From assembly GCA_023431185.1 (NCBI GenBank), contig JAEYXS010000026.1, positions 5,684-69,683 on the forward strand: a stretch of 64,000 nt of DNA, in the 5' to 3' direction. The first letter of the stretch is position 1, and each line of letters begins with the position of its first letter. Of the stretch, positions 26,352 through 35,016 are shown in pieces. Made by a program: the position numbers and the translations under genes. This stretch comes from Verrucomicrobiota bacterium. GTDB lineage: Bacteria > Verrucomicrobiota > Verrucomicrobiia > Limisphaerales > JAEYXS01. The notes beneath the pieces are model-generated. The model was not told the DNA's origin. It saw only the letters and a list, made by a program, of their open reading frames with translations, and did no database searches.

Positions 26352-28007
26352 ATGTTAAAGAACCCAGCAACGAAGTACCGTCCGTTCCCGCCGGTTCAGT
26401 TACCGAACCGGCAGTGGCCCTCCCGTGTCCTCACGCAAGCCCCCATCTGGTGCAGCGTGGACCTGCGCGATGGCAACCAGGCCCTCGCCGTGCCCATGAA
26501 CGTGGCCCAGAAGCTGGAGCTTTTTCAGGCGCTGGTGAAGTGCGGGTTCAAGCAGATCGAGGTCGGCTTTCCGTCGGCCTCAAACACCGAGTTCGCCTTC
26601 AACCGCCTGCTCATCGAGAAGGGCCACATCCCCGATGACGTCGCCATCCAGGTGCTCGTGCAGGCGCGCGAGGACTTGATCGAGCGCACCGTCGAATCCT
26701 TGATCGGCGCGAAGAAGGTCATCATCCATTTGTATAACTCCACGTCTCCTGCGCAACGCCGCGTCGTCTTCGGCAAGACGAAGGACGAGATCAAAGCCAT
26801 CGCCGTGCAGGGTGCCAAGTGGATCAAAGAACGCTTGCACCGCTTGAAGGGCACGGAAGTAGTCTTGCAATACTCTCCGGAGAGCTTCTCGGCTACGGAA
26901 GTGGAATTCGCCAAGGAAATCTCCGAGGCCGTGATGGATGTGTGGCAGCCCACGCCGCAGAACAAGATGATCCTGAACCTCCCGGATACCGTGGAGGTCG
27001 CGATGCCGAATGTGTATGCGGACCAGATCGAATGGATCTGCACGAACATCAAGAACCGTGACTCGCTCATCATCAGCCTGCACACGCACAATGACCGCAG
27101 CACGGGCGTAGCCGCCACGGAGTTGGGCATGCTGGCCGGTGCGGATCGCGTGGAAGGCACGCTCTTCGGCAACGGCGAGCGCACGGGCAATCTCGACATC
27201 ATCATCGTGGCGATGAACTTGTACATGCACGGCATCGACCCGAAATTGGATTTCACGAATTTGAATGCCATCCGTGAAGTCTATGAACGCTGCACCGGCA
27301 TGACCGTTCCCGCCCGCCAGCCATACTCCGGCGAACTCGTGTTCACCGCCTTCAGCGGTTCGCATCAGGACGCCATCAAGAAGGGTTTGGCCGAATGGGC
27401 CAAGGGCGAGCAGAAGTATTGGGATGTGCCGTACCTCACCATCGACCCCGCGGATATCGGGCGCGAGTATCACGAGGTCATCCGCGTGAACAGCCAGTCC
27501 GGCAAGGGCGGCGTGGCGTATCTTCTGGAAAGCGAATTCGGCATCGAATTGCCGAAGGACATGCAGCGCGAGTTCGGTCCGATCGCGAACGACCTCGTCG
27601 ATGCCTTGGGCCGCGAAGTGAAGGCCGAAGAATTGAAGGCGATGTTCTGGAAGGAATACATCGAGCGCGACACGCCGTGGAAGCTGAACCACTTCCACGC
27701 CGATGGCCTGGAAGGCGTCTTCCGCAGCCGGGCCTCGGTTTTCCGTGATGGCAAAGAGCTGGCCCTGACCGGCGAAGGCAACGGTCCGATCGCCGCTTTC
27801 GTGAATTCGCTCACGCAAGCCGGTGCGCCGAAGTTCGAGGTGGGCTACTACAAGGAGCACGCCCTAAGCTCGGGTGATTCGGCGTTCGCCATCGCCTACA
27901 TCCAGATTAAGCTGCCCAATGGCAAAACCCGCTGGGGCGCCGGAGTGGATACCAACATCGAACTGGCCTCCATCAAGGCGATCATCAGCGCGCTGAACCG
28001 GATCTAA
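26352..28007 (+). CDS. leuA: 2-isopropylmalate synthase
   Basis: Protein of 551 residues, the long LeuA type. It condenses acetyl-CoA with 2-oxoisovalerate, the first committed step of leucine synthesis. Motifs: DLRDGNQAL (37-45), HLYNSTSPAQRRVVF, metal-binding SLHTHNDRSTGVAATELGM in two parts, and GNGERTGNLDI. The C-terminal third (from about 430) fits the LeuA allosteric leucine-binding domain, with GNGPIAAFVNSL and WGAGVDTNIELASIKAIISA-type ending. The upstream attenuator adds control by leucyl-tRNA to the expected feedback inhibition. Other leu genes are not adjacent. Confidence 0.95.
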   Translation: MLKNPATKYRPFPPVQLPNRQWPSRVLTQAPIWCSVDLRDGNQALAVPMNVAQKLELFQALVKCGFKQIEVGFPSASNTEFAFNRLLIEKGHIPDDVAIQVLVQAREDLIERTVESLIGAKKVIIHLYNSTSPAQRRVVFGKTKDEIKAIAVQGAKWIKERLHRLKGTEVVLQYSPESFSATEVEFAKEISEAVMDVWQPTPQNKMILNLPDTVEVAMPNVYADQIEWICTNIKNRDSLIISLHTHNDRSTGVAATELGMLAGADRVEGTLFGNGERTGNLDIIIVAMNLYMHGIDPKLDFTNLNAIREVYERCTGMTVPARQPYSGELVFTAFSGSHQDAIKKGLAEWAKGEQKYWDVPYLTIDPADIGREYHEVIRVNSQSGKGGVAYLLESEFGIELPKDMQREFGPIANDLVDALGREVKAEELKAMFWKEYIERDTPWKLNHFHADGLEGVFRSRASVFRDGKELALTGEGNGPIAAFVNSLTQAGAPKFEVGYYKEHALSSGDSAFAIAYIQIKLPNGKTRWGAGVDTNIELASIKAIISALNRI

Positions 28008-28020
28008 AGTTCTTACACTT

Positions 28021-28047
28021 GGGAGGGACGGCACATACCGTCCCTTC
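28021..28047. repeat. GGAG-type hairpin repeat after leuA
   Basis: GGGAG leads into GGGACGG (28025-28031), loop CACATA, CCGTCCC (28038-28044), with TTCC extending the pairing to GGGA by wobble. It resembles the hairpin at 22051-22075. It could end leuA transcription but lacks a T run. Confidence 0.5.
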
Positions 28048-28091
28048 CAATTCCAGCTTGGACAAGGGGCAGATTGTGTTAGAGTGAAGTC

Positions 28092-28280
28092 ATGTCAGAG
28101 CGAATCTCCAGCAATCCCGATGTCTGCAACGGCAAACCCGTTGTGCGCGGCACGCGTATCACGGTGCAGACGATTTTGGAGTTCTTGGCCGCGGGTGATT
28201 CGCCTGAGGAACTGCTCGAAGAATATCCGGCGCTAACCAAGCAGGATATTCACGCCTGCTTGAACTATGCCTCACAGTAG
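28092..28280 (+). CDS. DUF433 antitoxin-like protein
   Basis: Protein of 62 residues: RISSNPDVCNGKPVVRGTRI, then TVQTILEFLAAGDSPEELLEEYP, in separate blocks typical of DUF433, a small winged-helix family that includes VapB45-type antitoxins. These usually precede a PIN-like DUF5615 toxin gene, but the 237 bases downstream have no frame for one. So it is an orphan: a remnant, a regulator, or an antitoxin against a toxin elsewhere. The gap to the MoxR gene (28281-28517) shows nothing else. Confidence 0.8.
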   Translation: MSERISSNPDVCNGKPVVRGTRITVQTILEFLAAGDSPEELLEEYPALTKQDIHACLNYASQ

Positions 28281-28517
28281 GAAGGTATCTCTTCATTCGG
28301 GTTAGTCTCCAGTGCTTTTTCACCGCAGTTCCTTCGTTTACTTGCAGCCAGAGCGGGGTTAGGTTGTCCCCATGTTGAAAGCCCTGCCATCTGCCTTGCC
28401 TGAACGGCTGCTGCCCGCATCTCTCCCTGTAGCCTGTTTATTGCAAGGTTGAAGCCGGTGATTTCAGCGAAAGAGGTTGAACGGGAACCAGTTTCGAACG
28501 TCTGAACCTAATAACTC

Positions 28518-29549
28518 ATGAGTAACGTTGCCCCCCATGCCCCCTTGTCCGGCACCTCCGAACGGGATGTCGCCGCCATCGATGAAATGCGCGACCTCTA
28601 CCAGCAGATGGGCAAGGAGGTCGGCAAGGTCATCATCGGCCAGGAACAGGTCATCGAACAGCTCCTCATCGCCATCCTCGCCCGCGGTCATGCGCTGCTC
28701 ATGGGCGTGCCCGGTTTGGCCAAGACCACCATGGTCAATGCCCTCTCGGAGGTCATGTCCCTGAGCTTCAACCGCATCCAGTTCACCCCGGACCTGATGC
28801 CCTCGGACATCACCGGCACGGACATCTTGCAAGACACCGACCAGCCCGGGCGTCGTGCGTTCGTGTTCGTGAAAGGCCCCATCTTCTCGAACATCGTGCT
28901 GGCGGATGAGATCAACCGCACACCGCCCAAGACGCAATCCGCGCTGCTGGAGGCGATGCAGGAGCACAAGGTCACCGCGTCCGGCCGCATGTTCCCGCTG
29001 CCTTCACCGTTCTTCGTACTGGCCACGCAGAATCCCATCGAGCAGGAAGGCACGTATTCGTTGCCGGAAGCGCAGCTAGATCGCTTCATGTTCTTCATCC
29101 ATGTGGATTACCCGTCCCTGCTGGAGGAACGCCGCATCGCCCGCGAGACGACCGGTGCCAAGCACGGGGCGTTGAACAAGCTCATCAATGGCGAGCAGGT
29201 GCTGGCCTTCCAGCAACTCGTGGAACGTGTGCCGGTGCCGGATCATATCTATGATCTCGCGGTGGACCTTGTGCGCATGACGCGCCCGAATGCGGAAGGC
29301 GTGCCCGAATGGATCCGCAAGTGGGTCACTTGGGGCGCGGGTCCGCGAGCGGTGCAGTATCTTATCCGTGGTGCCAAGGCCCACGCCGTCCTGCACGGCA
29401 GCTATCTCGTGCGCACGGAAGACATCGAGGCCGTGGCGAAGCCCGTGCTGACGCACCGCATCCTCACGAACTTCCAGGCGCAGTCGGAAGGCATCACCAG
29501 CCCGCACATCATCGGGCGGTTGATCGAGACGTTGCGCGGTGACAAGTAG
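28518..29549 (+). CDS. MoxR-family AAA+ ATPase
   Basis: Protein of 343 residues. Walker A is GVPGLAKTT (63-71), Walker B VLADEINRTPPKTQS, sensor 1 FVLATQNPIEQEGTY, and the MoxR-specific PEAQLDRF follows. The C-terminal helical lid ends near ITSPHIIGRLIETL. MoxR ATPases act as chaperones that remodel vWA-domain partners, and here a DUF58 protein and two vWA proteins follow immediately. It is the first gene of an eight-gene plus-strand operon reaching 41938, with gaps of 17 bases or less except one of 327 bases. Confidence 0.92.
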   Translation: MSNVAPHAPLSGTSERDVAAIDEMRDLYQQMGKEVGKVIIGQEQVIEQLLIAILARGHALLMGVPGLAKTTMVNALSEVMSLSFNRIQFTPDLMPSDITGTDILQDTDQPGRRAFVFVKGPIFSNIVLADEINRTPPKTQSALLEAMQEHKVTASGRMFPLPSPFFVLATQNPIEQEGTYSLPEAQLDRFMFFIHVDYPSLLEERRIARETTGAKHGALNKLINGEQVLAFQQLVERVPVPDHIYDLAVDLVRMTRPNAEGVPEWIRKWVTWGAGPRAVQYLIRGAKAHAVLHGSYLVRTEDIEAVAKPVLTHRILTNFQAQSEGITSPHIIGRLIETLRGDK

Positions 29550-29566
29550 CAAACCCGGCAAGCCCC

Positions 29567-30478
29567 ATGGCTGACGAACGCCCCAGAGCCTTCCTTGATC
29601 CCGCCGTGCTGGCGCGTCTGATGCGCCAGCAGATGGTGACGCGATTTCCCATGGAGGGCTCGGTGTCCGGCCATCACAAGAGCCCGCATCGCGGCTCCAG
29701 CGTGGAGTTCGCCGAGTACCGGAACTACGTGCCCGGTGATGATCTGCGTCGCCTGGACTGGCGTGTGTTCGGCCGCACCGACCGCTTCTACATGAAGGAG
29801 TTCGAGGCGGACACGAATCTCCGCTGCTACCTCGTGCTGGATACCAGCGCCTCGATGAGCTTCACCGGCAAGCACGGAAGCCGCCTCGATTACGCCCGGA
29901 AGATCGCAGCCAGCCTCGCCTATCTCACCATCCAGCAAGGTGACGCCGCCGGACTCGTGTGCGTGGGCGAGAAGAAAACCATCGAGATCCCCGCCAAGCG
30001 GAATCCCGCGCATCTGCAGTTGATTTTCGATACCTTGGAACAGGTCGAAGCCAAGGGAACGACCAATATCGTGCAGGCCCTGCATGATCTGGCGGAGAAG
30101 GCCCGCCGTCGCGCGCTCATCATCGTGCTGACGGATGGTTTCGAGGATGCAGAGGCACTGTTGAACTGCTTCCAGCATCTGCGCTTCCAGAAGCATGATC
30201 TCGTGCTTTTCCAGTTGCTGGACCGCATGGAGATGGATTTCCAGTTCGATCGCCCGGTGCGGTTCAATGATCTGGAAAGCTCGTTCAACCTGGTGACCGA
30301 GCCCAACACCATCCGCGATGAATACCTCGCGCAACTGCACCGGCATCTGAAGCGGCTGAGAGAAGGCTGCAACCAGTTCAACGCCGATTACCGGCAGGTG
30401 ATCCTGGATCAGGATTACGAAAAACTGCTGGCCGATTTCCTCAGTGAACGCGCCAACGCTGCGGCTGCCAGAGGATAA
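29567..30478 (+). CDS. DUF58 protein with degenerate vWA domain
   Basis: Protein of 303 residues. The DUF58 signature YRNYVPGDDLRRLDW is at 51-65, followed by a MIDAS-like DTSASM (92-97) and IVLTDGFEDAEALL. No membrane segment is seen. DUF58 proteins accompany MoxR ATPases across bacteria (Bat-type clusters) and are thought to be their clients. It starts 17 bases after the MoxR gene. The gap to the next gene is 327 bases and filled with repeats, which may lower or uncouple downstream expression. Confidence 0.9.
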   Translation: MADERPRAFLDPAVLARLMRQQMVTRFPMEGSVSGHHKSPHRGSSVEFAEYRNYVPGDDLRRLDWRVFGRTDRFYMKEFEADTNLRCYLVLDTSASMSFTGKHGSRLDYARKIAASLAYLTIQQGDAAGLVCVGEKKTIEIPAKRNPAHLQLIFDTLEQVEAKGTTNIVQALHDLAEKARRRALIIVLTDGFEDAEALLNCFQHLRFQKHDLVLFQLLDRMEMDFQFDRPVRFNDLESSFNLVTEPNTIRDEYLAQLHRHLKRLREGCNQFNADYRQVILDQDYEKLLADFLSERANAAAARG

Positions 30479-30577
30479 GATGATGGCCACAAAAAAGCAC
30501 AAATGGCGCAAAAACGCGTGCAGTGAGAAGACCGCTGACAAGTCTGTGAACGTAGCTATTTTTGATTGCTCCCTTCC

Positions 30578-30705
30578 CCCTCACCCCGGCCCTCTCCCTT
30601 GGGGAGAGGGAAAAGCGGGCGGACATTCTTCTGACGCGGCTACGATACCGGGCAATGCGGCCAACTTATCCTCCCTCTCTCCAAGGGAGAGGGCCGGGGT
30701 GAGGG
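30578..30705. repeat. inverted pair of CCCTCACCCC-type hairpin repeats
   Basis: Left unit 30578-30610: CCCTCACCCCGGCCCTCTCC, then a hairpin CCCTTGGGG-type with GAGAGGG. Right unit 30673-30705 is its near reverse complement, ending GAGAGGGCCGGGGTGAGGG. The pair interrupts the MoxR operon between the DUF58 and BatA-like genes. A third copy lies inside the gene at 39102. Decayed words (TTGGATGTTCAATGTTGGAT at about 30760-30779) follow the pair. Confidence 0.75.
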
Positions 30706-30805
30706 GAAACCGGAAGTATGAAATAGAGCGGGCTCTCGAATCTGGAACAAGCTTTGGACGTTGGATGTTCAATGTTGGATGTTCGATGTTTCCCAATTCT
30801 TCGGC

Positions 30806-32821
30806 ATGACCTTTCTCCAACCAGAGATCTTGTGGGCGTTGCCGCTGGTGCTGCTGCCGGTCATCATCCATTTGATCAACCGGCTCCGGCACCGGCCTCA
30901 GCCGTGGGCCGCGATGCGTTTTCTCGTGGCCGCTACGCAAAGCTCCACCAGCCAGGCCAAGCTGCGTCAGTGGCTCATCTTGCTCTTTCGCACGCTCGCG
31001 GTCCTCATGCTCATCCTATTCCTCGGTCGTCCGCTCGCGGGCGGCTGGCTCGGTTGGTCGGTGAACTCCACGCCGGATGCCATTGTCATTTTGCTGGATC
31101 GCTCGGTGAGCATGGAGAACAAGCTCGCGGGCAGCACGACGACGCGGCGCGAACAAGCCTTGAGTTCTTTGACGAAGGCCGCTGAACCATTCGCCGGACG
31201 CAGCCAGCTTGTCGTGATCGATAGTGCATTGCGTCGTCCGCAGCCGCTCGCACGCCCTTCCGATTTGCGTGAACTGCCCGCGACGACCGCCACGGATACC
31301 AGCAGTGATTTTCCCGCTCTGTTCCAGGCTGCTTTGACATGGCTGGAAGAAAACCAGACCGGCACGGCGGAATTATGGGTCGCTTCCGATCTGCAAAAGA
31401 CGAACTGGAAACCGGACGATGAACGCTGGCAGGCCTTGCAGGCGCAACTCGCTTCCTTGCAACAGCGCGTGCGGCTCCGGGTGTTGACGATCAGCGGTGA
31501 CAGCGAGGCGGATACCGCCGTGACGCTGCAAGACGTCCTGCGCACCGATCGTGATGAAAAGGCGGAGCTGCTCCTCACAGTGGACATCCAACGTTCGGGC
31601 AATCAATCCGCCAGTCTGCCCATCACGGTGAACCTGAACGGCACGCCCGCGCAATACGAGGTGGGGGTGGAAGGTGGCAACTTGCGCTGGCGGCAGCGCC
31701 TGAACCTCGGCACGCAACGCGGCAGCGGCTGGGGTTACGTCGAGGTGCCGGCGGACGCGAATCTCCGCAACAACCGCGCGTGGTTCGTCTATGGTCCGCC
31801 CGCCAAGCTCCGTACCACCATCGTGACGGAAGACGCGCGCTTGGGCCGTTGGCTTACGGCCGCCGCATCCGCTGCGCCACCGGGCACGCAACGCGAAGCG
31901 CGCGTTCTTTCGCCTGCGGATGCCGCTGGGCAAACTTTCGATGGCGATGTGCTCATCTTGTGGCAGGCCGCATTGCCGTCCAGCGATGTCGCGACCAAGC
32001 TGGACGCCTTTGTGCAAAGCGGTGGCGCATTGGTCTTTTTGCCGACGGGCAAAGCGGATGTGGGACAATTTGCCGGGCAAGGCTGGGGTGCCTTGGAGAA
32101 AGCGGCGGAGAACCAGACCTATCGCGTGGAACGCTGGGAAGAGAAAGAAGGGCCGCTGGCGAAGACCGAGGAAGGGTTCAGCCTGCCCATCAATCAGGCG
32201 ACGATCACCCAGCGCCAGCGCATCAATGGCAACGCACCGGTGCTGGCCTCTTTCGCAGACAGCGAAGCTTTTCTCACGCGTCAGACGCTGGGGCGTGGCC
32301 AGGTGTATTTCCTCGCGTCTTTGCCCTTGCGCGAATGGTCCACCTTGAGCAATGGCCCAGTGCTGGTGCCCGTCACGCAACGCCTCTTGCAGGCCGGCAG
32401 CCGTCGCCTCACGCAAGCCAGTCTGATGCAGTGCGGCGATCTCACGGCGGTGGATCAAAGTTTGCCTTGGCAGTCGGTGGAAGGCGGCGGGACGAGTCCG
32501 CAACTGAACGCGGGTGTCTATCGTGCCGGCGACCGGCTGGCGGCATTGAACCGTGCCAGCGGTGAAGATGTGGTGGAAACCGCGACGCGCGAAGAAGTGA
32601 GCGGTGCGTTAGCTGGGATCGGGCTTCAATGGTTTGAAGAGACCGGCCAAGGTGGTGACCGCTTACAGGGTGAAGTCTGGCGCCTCTTCGTGATGGCGAT
32701 GCTGTTGTTCCTGTTGGTGGAGAGTTTCCTCGTTCTGCCCGCGAAGGTATCTCAGCAAGATGCGGTGACCGGAAAACCTGTCACGCGTCGGCAGGAAGAG
32801 ACGGCGGAGGTGACACGATGA
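30806..32821 (+). CDS. BatA-like membrane protein with vWA domain
   Basis: Protein of 671 residues from ATG 30806 (MTFLQPEILWALPLVLLP), the usual start of BatA-type proteins; a frame extension upstream runs into repeat DNA. Two membrane helices (about 8-23 and 55-74) bracket a basic loop (RLRHRPQPWAAMRFL). A vWA domain begins at about 91, with MIDAS DRSVSM (98-103). A long extracytoplasmic part includes a GATase-like strand (FDGDVLILWQAAL, ALVFLPTGKADVGQF), and a C-terminal helix lies at about 625-645. It overlaps the next gene by four bases. Confidence 0.88.
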   Translation: MTFLQPEILWALPLVLLPVIIHLINRLRHRPQPWAAMRFLVAATQSSTSQAKLRQWLILLFRTLAVLMLILFLGRPLAGGWLGWSVNSTPDAIVILLDRSVSMENKLAGSTTTRREQALSSLTKAAEPFAGRSQLVVIDSALRRPQPLARPSDLRELPATTATDTSSDFPALFQAALTWLEENQTGTAELWVASDLQKTNWKPDDERWQALQAQLASLQQRVRLRVLTISGDSEADTAVTLQDVLRTDRDEKAELLLTVDIQRSGNQSASLPITVNLNGTPAQYEVGVEGGNLRWRQRLNLGTQRGSGWGYVEVPADANLRNNRAWFVYGPPAKLRTTIVTEDARLGRWLTAAASAAPPGTQREARVLSPADAAGQTFDGDVLILWQAALPSSDVATKLDAFVQSGGALVFLPTGKADVGQFAGQGWGALEKAAENQTYRVERWEEKEGPLAKTEEGFSLPINQATITQRQRINGNAPVLASFADSEAFLTRQTLGRGQVYFLASLPLREWSTLSNGPVLVPVTQRLLQAGSRRLTQASLMQCGDLTAVDQSLPWQSVEGGGTSPQLNAGVYRAGDRLAALNRASGEDVVETATREEVSGALAGIGLQWFEETGQGGDRLQGEVWRLFVMAMLLFLLVESFLVLPAKVSQQDAVTGKPVTRRQEETAEVTR

Positions 32822-35004
32822 CTGACTGGTCCTTCACAGTTTCTGGTCCGTGGATGCTGCTGGGATTGGCGGCTTGGGGAACAGCCGTCGCGTTCTGCGT
32901 GGTGCATTGGCGGCGGCGCGCCAATCATCGGGCCACACGCTGGTTGGAGGGTTTGCGGCTCGGCATCATCACGCTCCTGCTCATCACGTTGATGCGACCA
33001 GAGCGCGTGCAACGGATTGAGCGCACGGAGACGCCAGAGATCGTCGTGCTGGCGGATGCCTCGGCGAGCATGGAGACGCGAGATCTGCAGCAGGGCACGA
33101 ATGTCCTCACACGGCGTGACTGGCTGGAGGCGCAGCAGAAGCGCGAGTTCTGGCGTCCGCTGGAGAAAGATGCCCGGGTCTCTTTTGAAGCGTTCGCCAC
33201 ACCTCCGGCGGATGCGACGACCGCCGATCCCGGCACCGACCTGAACGCCGCGCTCGATGGCACGCTCGCCCAGCGCAAAAATCTCAAGACCGTCATTCTG
33301 CTGACGGATGGCGATTGGAACGCGGGCAAATCTCCGCTCACAGCCGCCGCACGTTATCGGGAGCAAGGTGTGCCGGTCTTTTCGGTCACGGTGGGTCGTG
33401 ACACGCCGCTACCAGACTTGGTGCTCGAACAGGTGAAGCCGCCGGCCTATGGCCTGGTGGGTGAGCAGATCTCCATCCCTTTCCGCATCAAGAGCCATCT
33501 GCCGCGTGAGGTGAAGACCACACTGGTCTTGCGCGAGGAGAATGGCGACGAGATCAAGCGGCCGTTGGTCATCCCGGCCTTGGGCGAATTGCAGGACAGC
33601 ATCATCTGGTCACCGCGTGTGGTGGGCGATTTCACGTTGAAACTGCAAGTGCCGGTGGAGGCGGATGAAGCGTTGCCGAAGAATAACGAGCAGAGCATCC
33701 GCATCGCCGTGCGGTCAGAATCGTTGAAGGTGCTGGTGGTGGACTCGCAACCGCGCTGGGAATATCGCTACCTGCGCAATGCGCTCGCGCGCGATCCGGG
33801 TGTGGAATTGAGCTGCGTGCTCTTCCATCCCGGCATCGGCATGGGCGGCGGGAATGATTATCTACCCGCATTCCCCGGCACAAAGGAGCAGCTCGCGAAG
33901 TATGACGTCGTGTTCGTCGGTGATGTGGGCGTGGGTGAGGGAGAATTGAAGGAATCAGACGCGGAACTACTGCGCGGTTTGGTGGAGCAGCAGTCGAGCG
34001 GATTGGTCTTTCTACCGGGTCGGCGTGGCCGGCAGTTGTCTTTCCTAAAATCGCCGTTGGAAGACCTGATGCCGGTCGTGTGGGATATCTCCAAGCCGAA
34101 CGGCATCGCGCTGCAAAATGAAGCGAGCTTCCAATTATCGAACGACGGCACGGATCATTTCCTGATGCGGTTCGAATCGGATGATGCGCGCAATGCGTTC
34201 GTCTGGAAAAACCTGCCGGGATTCTTTTGGAGCGCGGCCATCGAGAAGGCTCGTCCGGGTGCCGAGGTGCTGGCGGTGCATTCTTCACTGCGGAACAAAT
34301 GGGGACGCGTACCCATCGTGGTGACGCGGCCCTACGGCAGCGGCAAAGTTCTTTTCATGGGCACGGACAGCGCGTGGCGCTGGCGGCGCGGCGTGGAGGA
34401 TCGTTACCATTACCGCTTCTGGAGTGGCGTTGTGCGGTGGATGGCGCATCAACGGCATCTCTCCGAACGCGAAGGCGTGCGGCTCACCTATAGTCCAGAA
34501 TCGCCGAGTGTGGGCGAGACGGTTTTCTTCCAGGCGAGTGTGTTGAACCGCGAAGGGTTTCCGGCGGAGAAGGGTTCTGTGGTCGCGACCATCACGACAC
34601 CTTCGGGACGGAGTGAGCGGTTGTCGTTCGCGGCGGTGGATGGCGGTTGGGGCGTCTTCAAGGGCAGCTACCGTCCGACCGAAGGGGGGAATTATAAGCT
34701 GCAGCTCAGTTCCCCGGAGCATGGGCGGGAGCTGACGACGACAATCGCCGTCAAACGACCGGAGCGCGAGAAGCTTGGCCAGCCAGCGAACGCCCGCGTC
34801 TTGCGCGAGCTGGCGGCGTTGACCCAGGGCATCAATGTGTCAGTGAATGAGTTGGACACGTTAGTGCAGCAGATTTCGCTACTGCCAGAGCCGAAGCCGT
34901 TGGAGAAACGGACGCGGTTGTGGGCGGAACCGGCCTGGGGCGGATTCATCTTGCTCCTGCTGGGTATTTATTGGACGGCCCGCAAACTCGCGGGCATGGT
35001 ATAG
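32818..35004 (+). CDS. vWA / glutamine-amidotransferase-like membrane protein
   Basis: Protein of 728 residues, translationally coupled to the BatA-like gene by an ATGA overlap. N-terminal helices (about 10-30 and 45-60) are followed by a vWA domain with DASASM (80-85) and VILLTDGDWNAG. A second domain (VLVVDSQPRWEYRYLRNAL, YDVVFVGDVGVGEGEL, GLVFLPGRRG, GSGKVLFMGTDSAWRWR) resembles the class I glutamine amidotransferase fold without an obvious catalytic Cys-His pair. A C-terminal helix (GFILLLLGIYWTARKL) anchors it. Such proteins are frequent in PVC MoxR clusters. Confidence 0.85.
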   Translation: MTDWSFTVSGPWMLLGLAAWGTAVAFCVVHWRRRANHRATRWLEGLRLGIITLLLITLMRPERVQRIERTETPEIVVLADASASMETRDLQQGTNVLTRRDWLEAQQKREFWRPLEKDARVSFEAFATPPADATTADPGTDLNAALDGTLAQRKNLKTVILLTDGDWNAGKSPLTAAARYREQGVPVFSVTVGRDTPLPDLVLEQVKPPAYGLVGEQISIPFRIKSHLPREVKTTLVLREENGDEIKRPLVIPALGELQDSIIWSPRVVGDFTLKLQVPVEADEALPKNNEQSIRIAVRSESLKVLVVDSQPRWEYRYLRNALARDPGVELSCVLFHPGIGMGGGNDYLPAFPGTKEQLAKYDVVFVGDVGVGEGELKESDAELLRGLVEQQSSGLVFLPGRRGRQLSFLKSPLEDLMPVVWDISKPNGIALQNEASFQLSNDGTDHFLMRFESDDARNAFVWKNLPGFFWSAAIEKARPGAEVLAVHSSLRNKWGRVPIVVTRPYGSGKVLFMGTDSAWRWRRGVEDRYHYRFWSGVVRWMAHQRHLSEREGVRLTYSPESPSVGETVFFQASVLNREGFPAEKGSVVATITTPSGRSERLSFAAVDGGWGVFKGSYRPTEGGNYKLQLSSPEHGRELTTTIAVKRPEREKLGQPANARVLRELAALTQGINVSVNELDTLVQQISLLPEPKPLEKRTRLWAEPAWGGFILLLLGIYWTARKLAGMV

Positions 35005-35016
35005 GTAGTTGTAGAA

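Noticed and set aside
28281..28517. Search for a toxin partner after the DUF433 gene
   Set aside because: No frame of suitable length or PIN-like motif is present.
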